From Planococcus salinus (GTDB lineage: Bacteria > Bacillota > Bacilli > Bacillales_A > Planococcaceae): 64,000 nt of DNA. Under the pieces are notes generated by a model, which saw only the letters and a list, made by a program, of their open reading frames with translations, did not search any database and was not told the DNA's origin. This document shows, piece by piece, positions 55,615 to 63,099 of this stretch; positions within the stretch are counted from its first letter, which is position 1; each line of letters begins with the position of its first letter. Both the position numbers and the translations under genes were made by a program. Location: NCBI RefSeq assembly GCF_003719725.1, contig NZ_RIAX01000003.1, positions 124,001 through 188,000 of the forward strand, written 5' to 3'.

Positions 55615-55699
55615 CTGTTTATTCCTCCATTCATTTTTCTATCTTCCGCTTTGACGGGCAGTGGGATGAAGCCCCTGCTAACTCAAATTTTCTGTACTG

Positions 55700-56245
55700 T
55701 CAACCAGCCGGCATGATCAGATAATAGACACTGGCCAAAAACAGAAATGCCAGGAAGGCGGCAAGATAAGCTTTTGTGGCCGTGAAATTTTGTGTGGCCT
55801 GGATGATTTTCGCACTGACCATATACATCCAGATTACACCGCCCAGCAGCAATAATAGGACAAGGATATTTCCATCACCTGCACCTGTTAAATAAGGAGC
55901 TGCCAGCAGCCCCGGCAGAAGTGCTGCCGGCACAGCCGAGTTGATGTCCCTCAGCAATCCTTTCCCACCCATACCTTTCGCTCCGGCCCATAACAATAAC
56001 GCCAATCCGATTTTTGTGATGAATGCCATCAGCAAACCGAACAGGATAAAAATCAACGGAACAATTACAGCTTTGAGCAGCATCGACTCAAAACTTAGTA
56101 TGTATGAGGCATTTGACGCAATGGAAATTGCGCCATAGCCTGCTCCAGCAATGAGCAATACAAGATTGCTCCCCACTTTTGTTTTGGGAGATTCCAAAAA
56201 TGACCGAAAAGATGGTTCATTTAAAGTTATCATTTTCCCGACCAT
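55700..56245 (-). CDS. YIP1-family membrane protein
   Basis: 181 aa with five membrane helices, matching the general YIP1/DUF pattern (PLIFILFGLLMAFITKIGLALLL...GLLRDINSAVPAALLPGLLAAPYL). No function known. Located between the symporter and acyl-CoA synthetase genes on the same strand. Start ATG 56245 follows AAGGAG by eight bases; codons upstream overlap that site. Confidence 0.7.
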   Translation of the reverse strand: MVGKMITLNEPSFRSFLESPKTKVGSNLVLLIAGAGYGAISIASNASYILSFESMLLKAVIVPLIFILFGLLMAFITKIGLALLLWAGAKGMGGKGLLRDINSAVPAALLPGLLAAPYLTGAGDGNILVLLLLLGGVIWMYMVSAKIIQATQNFTATKAYLAAFLAFLFLASVYYLIMPAG

Positions 56246-56269
56246 TTTCATCACTCCTTGTTTCATTGT

Positions 56270-57919
56270 TTACATCCCCCAAGGCATCAATGCCCAAATT
56301 GCAACACCAGCTGATATCAAAACTGTTATGCCAGCACCAATTGTGCTGTTGTAACGGTAAGATTTTATATCGGTCCAACCATGAATCCGTTCAATCAATT
56401 CGATATCGCTTTGTTTGGTCAACTTACTGGCCAATCCAGGTATCCGGTTGGTGATGTAAGAGACGACAATCAGCAAGATGAAACTGATTGGAACAGCCAG
56501 CATTGCACCCGACAACCCCATTCCGTCGGTAACACTGTGACCGGTTAATACGATGCTTGGGAAGACAAAAGGCGAGACGACGATGTAAATGATACCACCG
56601 ACAACCGATGCGGCAATCGCCCCGAATTTGTTTGCTTCTTTCCACCAGACACCGACAATGATCAGTGGCGCGTTAGTGACTCCAGCCAAACCGAAAGCCC
56701 ATAAAATACTTACCACCAAAAATGCCGGAGGTTCGATGGCCAGCAGGATACTTGCAATCCCGCCAAGGAAAATAGCGACAAAGCCAATTCTCAAACTAAC
56801 TCTTTGGGAAATATTAGGTTTTAAGGTCGCAATGATATCCTGAGAGATCAACGCGCCAATAGCCAGAAGGTTACCACTTAAAGTGGACAGTCCAGCAGAA
56901 ATGGCGCCTGCGATTACAAGAGCAGTCACCCATTCAGGGTTGTAAACCAAATTCAAAATGATTGTCAGCTTGTCCGCATCTGCTTCAGAGATGGTGATCC
57001 CTTGTGTAGCAGTAGCAAATACACCAACAAACCCCATGGCATACGTTGCCGAAAACACAAGACCCAAAATGAAAGCAAACCACACCATCGCAGAACGCGC
57101 ACTTTTTAAAGAAGAAGCTGTATAAACGCGCATGGCCAGGTGAGGAAGACCCAATGCCCCGATTGTCAATGCCGGAATAATGGAGAAATACCATTTCGGC
57201 GAAAACTGGTAATCAAAGAAAGTCGGCAAAGATTCCAGCATCGCAGGTACCATATCGGCATACAGCAATGGCGGGAAATACCACCCTTCAGCGCCAATCG
57301 CTTTCATAATAGCCCCCAGAGGAAGAATAAACATCAAGGCGATAATGACCATTTGGATAGCAGCATTGTTTGTCGCGCCCGCCATTCCGCCGATGGTGAT
57401 ATAACCGACGATAATAAACCCAAAGATAAAAAGTCCTGTAACGTAAGGAATGCCCAATAGCGTTTCAAAAGTAACAGCGATACCGATCATCTGGCCCAAT
57501 GCGTACATAATTGAAACCAAAATCATAAACAATGCGGCGATGATGGAAGCCGTCACCCCATAGCGGTCACGTATAAAGTGGGTAGGAGAGAAAGCCCCCA
57601 TCCGGCGTAAACTTGTACCGTAAATAATGGTGATCAATGGAATCGCCAGGATCAATTGGATCCATAACATGATAAATGGAACCTGCAATTGCAGGATGAG
57701 TGCCGTGATGCCCAGAAAAGTGGCGAGACTCATATAGGTTGCTGCCATGGCAAGCCCATTTGTGATAGCCCCTACGTTTGCTCCGCCTACATATAAATCT
57801 TTGGCAGAAGAACTCTTCCGGTTCGAAATATAACCTACTACGTAAAACAGCAAAAATGTGAGAGCGATAACCACCAATCCAAGGATCGGGTTATCCAGTT
57901 GCCAGCTTTGTCCTTCCAT
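56270..57919 (-). CDS. sodium:solute symporter, acetate/monocarboxylate type
   Basis: 549 aa with about 13 membrane helices of the SSF fold. Motifs: GGANVGAITNGLAMAATYMSLATFLG (split near 43-68) and FVGVFATATQG; VWWKEANKFGAIAASVVGG near 430. Related to ActP/MctC-type importers. A small subunit precedes it and an acyl-CoA synthetase follows, consistent with uptake of acetate or other short-chain acids. Start follows AAGGGAG. Confidence 0.87.
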   Translation of the reverse strand: MEGQSWQLDNPILGLVVIALTFLLFYVVGYISNRKSSSAKDLYVGGANVGAITNGLAMAATYMSLATFLGITALILQLQVPFIMLWIQLILAIPLITIIYGTSLRRMGAFSPTHFIRDRYGVTASIIAALFMILVSIMYALGQMIGIAVTFETLLGIPYVTGLFIFGFIIVGYITIGGMAGATNNAAIQMVIIALMFILPLGAIMKAIGAEGWYFPPLLYADMVPAMLESLPTFFDYQFSPKWYFSIIPALTIGALGLPHLAMRVYTASSLKSARSAMVWFAFILGLVFSATYAMGFVGVFATATQGITISEADADKLTIILNLVYNPEWVTALVIAGAISAGLSTLSGNLLAIGALISQDIIATLKPNISQRVSLRIGFVAIFLGGIASILLAIEPPAFLVVSILWAFGLAGVTNAPLIIVGVWWKEANKFGAIAASVVGGIIYIVVSPFVFPSIVLTGHSVTDGMGLSGAMLAVPISFILLIVVSYITNRIPGLASKLTKQSDIELIERIHGWTDIKSYRYNSTIGAGITVLISAGVAIWALMPWGM

Positions 57920-57922
57920 CTT

Positions 57923-58192
57923 TTACACTCCCTTCACTTCGTCAGACTCGCTGAGCGATTCGTTTTCACGATCGATTTCATCATCGATCCGGTTTCCGAT
58001 TTTTCCTGCGACGAGCGTCAGTATGAAGACACCGAACCATCCCATTAAGATCGGCACGATATACATCGCTGGAAATCCGAATATCATAGCGTCCGTAGGA
58101 AAAATTGAAAAAATCAACCCTACATTTCCGACGAGGATAAATGCGAGTGTCATCCAGATGGTAAATTGCACTTCTTTTTTATACGCTTTCAT
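57923..58192 (-). CDS. small accessory subunit of the carboxylate symporter (DUF485/DUF4212-like)
   Basis: 89 aa with two membrane helices joined by a short loop and an acidic C-terminal tail (DDEIDRENESLSESDE). Such small partners precede SSF acetate transporters in many genomes. It is the first gene of the operon and ends three bases before the symporter start. Start follows GGGGGGG. Confidence 0.82.
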   Translation of the reverse strand: MKAYKKEVQFTIWMTLAFILVGNVGLIFSIFPTDAMIFGFPAMYIVPILMGWFGVFILTLVAGKIGNRIDDEIDRENESLSESDEVKGV

Positions 58193-58313
58193 AAACTATT
58201 CCCCCCCGTTTCAGATTGCATAATTCCAGTTTCTTTTTCTTTTAAATCTGAGCGACTGTTCAGTCAGATTCCACGCCCCTTCTTCCACCAGATTTTTTGA
58301 TGATAATAAACTG

Positions 58314-58343
58314 ATTGTAACCGCTTCCAACAAAACAAGTCAA
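58314..58343 (-). promoter_or_regulatory. promoter of the carboxylate operon with embedded cre site
   Basis: On the minus strand TTGACT (58343-58338), 18-bp spacer, TACAAT (58319-58314). The sequence TTGGAAGCGGTTACAA (58330-58315) fits the CcpA-site consensus WTGNAANCGNWWNCAW at all 16 positions and covers the -10 and spacer. Repression by CcpA during growth on preferred sugars is predicted. Confidence 0.78.
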
Positions 58344-58610
58344 TAAGTTTTTAAAAAATTCTAAAAGTTATTTCAATAGCTTAATTTTGTCAAAAGCTTT
58401 CTATTTTTACTTCTTTTTCGGCTGGTTTTCGTTTCATTCTTTTTCAAACGTCGTGTCTCGCCCCCTGTTTTTTCGTTTTTACAGTTCTTCTCTATCTCTT
58501 TTTGCTGAACATGCGAGAACAGCAAGTTATTTTTATATAATAATTTTCATTAACAATTTCCTGCCTTGAGCCTCCTATGAAAAAATCACCGAAAAAAAAC
58601 AGGCTGTCTG
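58344..58610. other. AT-rich, pyrimidine-skewed gap with no recognised feature
   Basis: The + strand is strongly pyrimidine-rich (runs such as TTTTTACTTCTTTTTC). Open frames in it are short and lack ribosome sites. It separates the carboxylate-operon promoter from the terminator of the histidine kinase gene; nothing else was seen. Confidence 0.5.
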
Positions 58611-58615
58611 CCCAA

Positions 58616-58659
58616 AAAAGCTGCCTCCAGGAAATGTATATTCCTGAAGGCAGCTTTGC
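58616..58659 (-). terminator. terminator of the histidine kinase gene
   Basis: Seventeen-base arms around AAAGCTGCCT and AGGCAGCTTT with one mismatch, then TTTTTTGGGC on the minus strand. Confidence 0.88.
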
Positions 58660-58666
58660 ATCTTCT

Positions 58667-60820
58667 TTACAGACTTTCAATTGCGACCCTCACTTTAAAC
58701 AAATCGCCGTCCACTTTTATGGTCATCGTTCCGCCATGCAAGTCAACAATCGATTGGGCAATTGCCAATCCAAGCCCTGAGCCTTCCGTTTGTCTCGAAA
58801 CGTCCCCCCGTTTGAAACGCTCAAACAGTTCCTCTGTATTTCCGCCCAGCTCATAACGTGTAACGTTCTTCATAATGAATTCCGCCTCGTCATCCTTCTC
58901 GGTCAAATTAACGTAGACCCGTGTCCCTGGCAGTGAATATTTGATCGCATTTAAAATCAGGTTGTCCAGAACACGCCACCACTTCTGTCCGTCCGCTGAA
59001 ATCATCAGCGGTTTTTCAGGAGTGTCCACCCGGAACTCCAAGTCGGCCGCATCGATTTCCTCCTGGTGCTCTGCCAATGCCTGCGCCATCAATTGTGTCA
59101 AATCGAGACGTGTCCGCGAAAGTTGCATATTGCCACTTGCCATTTTCGAGACTTCGAACAGATCTTCAATAAGTGTTTTCAAACGCTGGGATTTGCGATC
59201 CAGGATATCTGTGTAAGCGAGACGGTTCTCCAGTGACAGTTCTGGTGATTTAAGCAAATCCGTGTACGTAATAATTGAAGTCAACGGCGTCCGAAGATCA
59301 TGGCTGACATTGGTGATCAATTCCGTTTTCAATCGCTCGCTTTTTGCTTGCTCCGATACGGAATGGCGCACGCCTTCCTTCAAACGGTTCAACTGCCGCG
59401 CATGATCAGCCAGAGGCGATTTTCCGCGGACGGGAATGTCCTGGCCCAACCGTCCCTGCGCCATTTTTTCTGTGTCTTTCATTAATACATTCAGATAGCC
59501 AAACCGGTTCAACAGAAGCAACAGCACCGGTATACCGATAAGGAGAGTTGCCGGAATCCAAACAATAATGACTGCAGGCACGTACAGGACCAGCATCGTA
59601 CCGAATCCCCAAAAAAAGATAACCCCGAGCAACAGCAGCGTTTGAACTCCGATGGACTTTTTCAGGAATGCTTCCCGGCTTGTCCTCAAACTCCTGAAAA
59701 GAAAGCTTCTGGGAAATTCATCGGAAAACTTATTGACTCCTTGGTAATAAGTCAATAACCAGATGATCTGCAAAACAGTGGCAGCAAGCAGGAAAGCAGT
59801 CATCAAAAACTCCCACACCAGATTGGTTCCATATTGCATGGAAATTGGCGGCCATGAATAGGCCAAGGCAGAAAAAAAGTGGGTTGCAGCAGACAGGCTC
59901 AAAACCAACGATAAAAAAGCGAGTACGAATTTGATTTCTATTGGTAAATAGCTCCATCTTTTATAAAGGGACATACTGGAAAACCAGGTCCATTGGAACT
60001 TCAATTTAGTCAGCAATAAGATTGTTCCAATCACCGCCACAATTCCTAAGACATACAAAGCAGTCTTCACCCATTTAAAATGTTCAAGCCGTTCTCCGAG
60101 CGGCGAAGCTGCCATCAGGGAACGGTTGACTTGGACAACTCCTTCAAACTCTGCATCCGAGACGGGAATTTGAACCCCTGTTTGATCCAGCATTCCGTCG
60201 TAATAATAGCTGTCGCTGGAAGAACGCAGCGGGACCGCCGCCGTGTACGATTTTTCAAAATAAGGTTCGTCCTTCAACTCACCTTTTGTGAAAGTCTCAC
60301 CCGTCCTGATATTTGTTAGTTCGTACATATAATGGTGAGTAAGCTCCAGGAAAGCCGGTTTTTCTGTGTTCATTTCATTAAGCGTTTGTTCTACAGCCGC
60401 TTCGCGTTCTGCCTGGATTTTCTCCCTGACCACTTCGTCATCTGCAAAGTTGCTTCGAATAGCTGCAATTTTTGCATCGCGCTCTTCTGTTAGAGCTTCC
60501 GCCAGGCTTTCGTTGGCGCTCGCATTCGCTTCCGCAATTCCAGGGTCGTATTGACCTTGAACACTTCTGATTTGATCGGAAAGCGAACCATAACGTTCCC
60601 GGTATTCTTCAATGTCTCTTGAGTTGATTGAGAGTAAAGGTTCCACAGATGGCGGATCAAGTACATAAACAATCAATTGGTTTTCAAAATTTTCGTAGTC
60701 GTTTTGAAAATCTTCCGTGTCCGTATAGTCTTTCCCTATATAATTTGATCCGAGTTCCATGATACTGAAGCAACCGATCAGTACGATGGAAGTGATCGCC
60801 AGCCATAGCCATTTTTTCAT
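58667..60820 (-). CDS. multi-pass sensor histidine kinase (VanS/BaeS-like)
   Basis: 717 aa. A first membrane helix (5-25) is followed by a long extracytoplasmic, coiled-coil-rich domain (about 26-250) and then about six further helices (255-450) before the kinase core: NVSHDLRTPLTSIITY (H box, near 505), DNLILNAIKYS (N box) and EGSGLGLAIAQSI (G2). The G1 box is unusual: KNVTRYELGGNTEELFERF stands where DxGxG is expected. Partner of the regulator 140 bp upstream. Start ATG follows GGGAG. Confidence 0.88.
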   Translation of the reverse strand: MKKWLWLAITSIVLIGCFSIMELGSNYIGKDYTDTEDFQNDYENFENQLIVYVLDPPSVEPLLSINSRDIEEYRERYGSLSDQIRSVQGQYDPGIAEANASANESLAEALTEERDAKIAAIRSNFADDEVVREKIQAEREAAVEQTLNEMNTEKPAFLELTHHYMYELTNIRTGETFTKGELKDEPYFEKSYTAAVPLRSSSDSYYYDGMLDQTGVQIPVSDAEFEGVVQVNRSLMAASPLGERLEHFKWVKTALYVLGIVAVIGTILLLTKLKFQWTWFSSMSLYKRWSYLPIEIKFVLAFLSLVLSLSAATHFFSALAYSWPPISMQYGTNLVWEFLMTAFLLAATVLQIIWLLTYYQGVNKFSDEFPRSFLFRSLRTSREAFLKKSIGVQTLLLLGVIFFWGFGTMLVLYVPAVIIVWIPATLLIGIPVLLLLLNRFGYLNVLMKDTEKMAQGRLGQDIPVRGKSPLADHARQLNRLKEGVRHSVSEQAKSERLKTELITNVSHDLRTPLTSIITYTDLLKSPELSLENRLAYTDILDRKSQRLKTLIEDLFEVSKMASGNMQLSRTRLDLTQLMAQALAEHQEEIDAADLEFRVDTPEKPLMISADGQKWWRVLDNLILNAIKYSLPGTRVYVNLTEKDDEAEFIMKNVTRYELGGNTEELFERFKRGDVSRQTEGSGLGLAIAQSIVDLHGGTMTIKVDGDLFKVRVAIESL

Positions 60821-60821
60821 C

Positions 60822-60950
60822 CTACACTTCTCCCTTTGTTAATGACCGCAATGACGACAGCAAATCGGCCGCCGGTGAATTCATCACCCATTCCAGTACA
60901 AATGAAAAACAGTACAGCAAACTGAACAATGCAATGACGAGGGCAATCAC
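60822..60950 (-). CDS. 42-aa single-pass membrane ORF between regulator and kinase genes
   Basis: GTG start, ten bases after the regulator's stop codon; it ends one base before the kinase ATG, with the kinase ribosome site (GGGAG) inside its last codons. The first 23 residues (MIALVIALFSLLYCFSFVLE) are hydrophobic enough to span the membrane, followed by a polar tail with RSLTKGEV. No own strong ribosome site is visible. It may be a small membrane partner of the kinase or a translational coupling ORF. Confidence 0.45.
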   Translation of the reverse strand: MIALVIALFSLLYCFSFVLEWVMNSPAADLLSSLRSLTKGEV

Positions 60951-60960
60951 CGACCAAACA

Positions 60961-61653
60961 TCATTTTTCGATTTTATATCCAATTCCCCAAACCACCTTC
61001 ACATAGCGCGGATTTTTCGGGTCCGCTTCAATTTTTTCTCTTATTTTCCGAATGTGGACCGCGACAATATTTTCTGCATTATAGGCAGGCTCATTCCATA
61101 CCCGCTCGTAAATATCATTGATTGAAAAGACACGTCCCGCATGTACCATCAGCAATTCTGTAATTTTGAATTCGATGGGGGTCAATTTGACTGTTTCTCC
61201 GTGAAGCGTCACTTCCTTCGCTTCCCGATCAAGCGAAAGTCCGTCCACTTCGATCTGTTGGGCTTTTTCCTGGTATGTGCCAAGCTTCACGTAACGTCTC
61301 AATTGGGATTTGACGCGTGCAATCAGCTCCATCGGATGGAATGGCTTTGTGACATAATCATCGGCTCCTACCGAAAGGCCATGGATCTTGTCGGAATCTT
61401 CCGCTTTTGCACTTAACATGATAATGGGGATATTGCGTGCTTCCCGAATTTTAAATGTCGCAGAGATCCCGTCCATTTTCGGCATCATAACATCGAGAAT
61501 CATGACGTGTACTTCATGGACAGCAAGCAATTCGAGCGCTTCCTCACCATTTGATGCTTTCAACACCCGGTATCCTTCATTTTTCAGGTAAATTTCAATG
61601 CCGTCACGAATGTCCTGATCGTCATCTGTCACAAGCACTGTAAATGGCGTCAT
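60961..61653 (-). CDS. OmpR/VanR-like response regulator
   Basis: 230 aa. Receiver: TDDDQD (near 9), phosphoacceptor Asp in VMILDVMMPKMDG (near 52), Lys in DDYVTKPFHPMELIARV. Winged-helix C-terminal domain with LTPIEFKITELLMVHAGRVF and ENIVAVHIRKIREKIE...YVKVVWGIGYKIE. It heads an operon with a small ORF and the sensor kinase. The start ATG at 61653 follows AGGTGG. Stimulus unknown; likely envelope-related. Confidence 0.92.
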   Translation of the reverse strand: MTPFTVLVTDDDQDIRDGIEIYLKNEGYRVLKASNGEEALELLAVHEVHVMILDVMMPKMDGISATFKIREARNIPIIMLSAKAEDSDKIHGLSVGADDYVTKPFHPMELIARVKSQLRRYVKLGTYQEKAQQIEVDGLSLDREAKEVTLHGETVKLTPIEFKITELLMVHAGRVFSINDIYERVWNEPAYNAENIVAVHIRKIREKIEADPKNPRYVKVVWGIGYKIEK

Positions 61654-61682
61654 TCTCTCCACCTCACTCTTCTATGTACTTT

Positions 61683-61740
61683 ATTGTATGGAATAAATCT
61701 TAAGCCGGACTCAGGAAAACTATGAAGAATTTCTTAAGAA
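61683..61740 (-). promoter_or_regulatory. promoter and putative response-regulator operator
   Basis: On the minus strand TTCTTA-N5-TTCTTC (61740-61724) is an 11-bp-spaced direct repeat typical of OmpR-family sites, followed by a TACAAT -10 at 61688-61683 with a poor -35 (AGTCCG). Suggests autoregulation by the adjacent regulator. Confidence 0.4.
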
Positions 61741-61741
61741 G

Positions 61742-62638
61742 TCAGTGACTTTCTGTACCCGACCGGAGATTTTTGGATTCAGGCTCTGCTTTTCCTATTG
61801 TCAGCACAATAATCCCTCCGAGCAACAATGCCACTCCGGCCCAGGAAACACCGTTCAATACTTCCCCTACCACCAGCACACCAAGCAGCGATGCCGTTAA
61901 TGGCTCAGCCAACGACAATGTCACTGCAGAAGAAGATGGGATTTGTTTTAAGCCACTGGAAAACAGAATATAGGCCACAGTAGTGGCTGCTATCCCCAAA
62001 TACAGCAGCACTGCCAGATTCTGACTTGCTGTGATGAAAGTCAAATCGAAAAACAGCAGACAAGGCAATAACACGACAGCACTCAGGGAAAAAAGAACCG
62101 CTACTGCCGGAACAGCTTCCATTCTCTCCAAAACCTGTTTGCTGAGAATGGTGTAGCCCGCAAATGACACGCCGGCTCCCAAAGCCAGTGCAATGCCCAG
62201 CGAATTTACAGTTGGTGCATCTTTATTGGCAAACAACAATACACAGCCGAGAATCGCGCATGCAGTTGCTATGGTCCATATACGGCCCGGTTTTTTCCTG
62301 AAGAGGGACCACTCGATCAAACCGGTTATGACAGGGGCGCTGCCAATCGCCACTACTGTTCCGATGGCGACACCTGTCAATTGCACCGCAGAAAAGAAGA
62401 ATGGTTGGAACAGCGCCATGCTCAGTGCCGAAAAAACGGCTGCCGCCCAAGGAATCGTTGAAACCGACAATTTTTTTGTCCATAACACAAAGGCAAGAAG
62501 AGAAAATCCACCGATACCCAGACGAAAAGCCCCAATCGTCAAAGGATGTGCCGTTCCGGTGATGAAAGTTTGCGCCGTCCCTGTCGTTCCCCATAAAACT
62601 GCCGCCAAAAGTACCCATATATAAGGTGAAAATCCCAT
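61742..62638 (-). CDS. EamA/DMT-family transporter
   Basis: 298 aa with ten membrane helices in two EamA repeats (VLLAAVLWGTTGTAQTF near 8-24 and GVSFAGYTILSKQVLERM near 160). A second, distinct member of the family in this window (see 31.0-31.9 kb). Substrate unknown. ATG at 62638 follows GAGGAGG. It ends just upstream of the two-component regulator's promoter. Confidence 0.85.
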   Translation of the reverse strand: MGFSPYIWVLLAAVLWGTTGTAQTFITGTAHPLTIGAFRLGIGGFSLLAFVLWTKKLSVSTIPWAAAVFSALSMALFQPFFFSAVQLTGVAIGTVVAIGSAPVITGLIEWSLFRKKPGRIWTIATACAILGCVLLFANKDAPTVNSLGIALALGAGVSFAGYTILSKQVLERMEAVPAVAVLFSLSAVVLLPCLLFFDLTFITASQNLAVLLYLGIAATTVAYILFSSGLKQIPSSSAVTLSLAEPLTASLLGVLVVGEVLNGVSWAGVALLLGGIIVLTIGKAEPESKNLRSGTESH

Positions 62639-62695
62639 TTCCTGTCCTCCTCTCTTCCGTTGCATATGTCATTACGATACCACGGACCCAATGTT

Positions 62696-62724
62696 TTGAG
62701 ATATAACCCTTTCTCTATTATAAT
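62696..62724 (+). promoter_or_regulatory. sigma-A promoter of the small HTH gene
   Basis: TTGAGA (62696-62701), 17-bp spacer, TATAAT (62719-62724). Confidence 0.75.
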
Positions 62725-62748
62725 GAAGAAAAAGAGGAGGGAGATCAT

Positions 62749-62979
62749 ATGTATATGACAGTCCCGGAAACTGCAGCTTTCTTGTCGATGCCCGAAGAAC
62801 AAGTCAACCGGTATGTGCTGGAAGGCCGTATTCGCGCAGTACATGACGGCGAACAGTATTTGATCAATTCCTCTCAATTTGAAAGTCATTTTCAACAGCT
62901 CGAACTGGCAAAACAAGAATTGGAAGAGTGGAAAGCCACACCGATTCCTGATGACGTGGATATTCAGGATGAAGATTAA
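62749..62979 (+). CDS. small helix-turn-helix (excisionase-like) protein
   Basis: 76 aa. Residues 1-45 form an excisionase/MerR-type winged HTH (TVPETAAFLSMPEEQVNRYVLEGRIRAV...YLINSSQF), followed by a short coiled helix and acidic tail (DDVDIQDED). Such proteins bind DNA, but no integrase or phage gene is nearby, so a mobile-element role is not supported. Start follows GAGGAGGG; strong promoter and terminator flank it. Confidence 0.78.
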   Translation: MYMTVPETAAFLSMPEEQVNRYVLEGRIRAVHDGEQYLINSSQFESHFQQLELAKQELEEWKATPIPDDVDIQDED

Positions 62980-62989
62980 GGAACAGACA

Positions 62990-63030
62990 AAAAACCCCTT
63001 GACCGGATGCACCGGTCAAGGGGTTTTCTT
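62990..63030 (+). terminator. terminator of the small HTH gene
   Basis: Sixteen-base arms AAAACCCCTTGACCGG and complement around an ATGCA loop, then CTTTTTG. Confidence 0.9.
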
Positions 63031-63099
63031 TTTGTTGTTTAATTTTATAAGATGAACTTAATAGTCTTTCGTTCAACTTAGATCACTTCCTGATTGTTC

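Noticed and set aside
62749..62979. Excisionase-like gene as sign of a prophage or integrative element
   Set aside because: No integrase, attachment repeats or phage genes are nearby; it has a normal promoter and terminator of its own.
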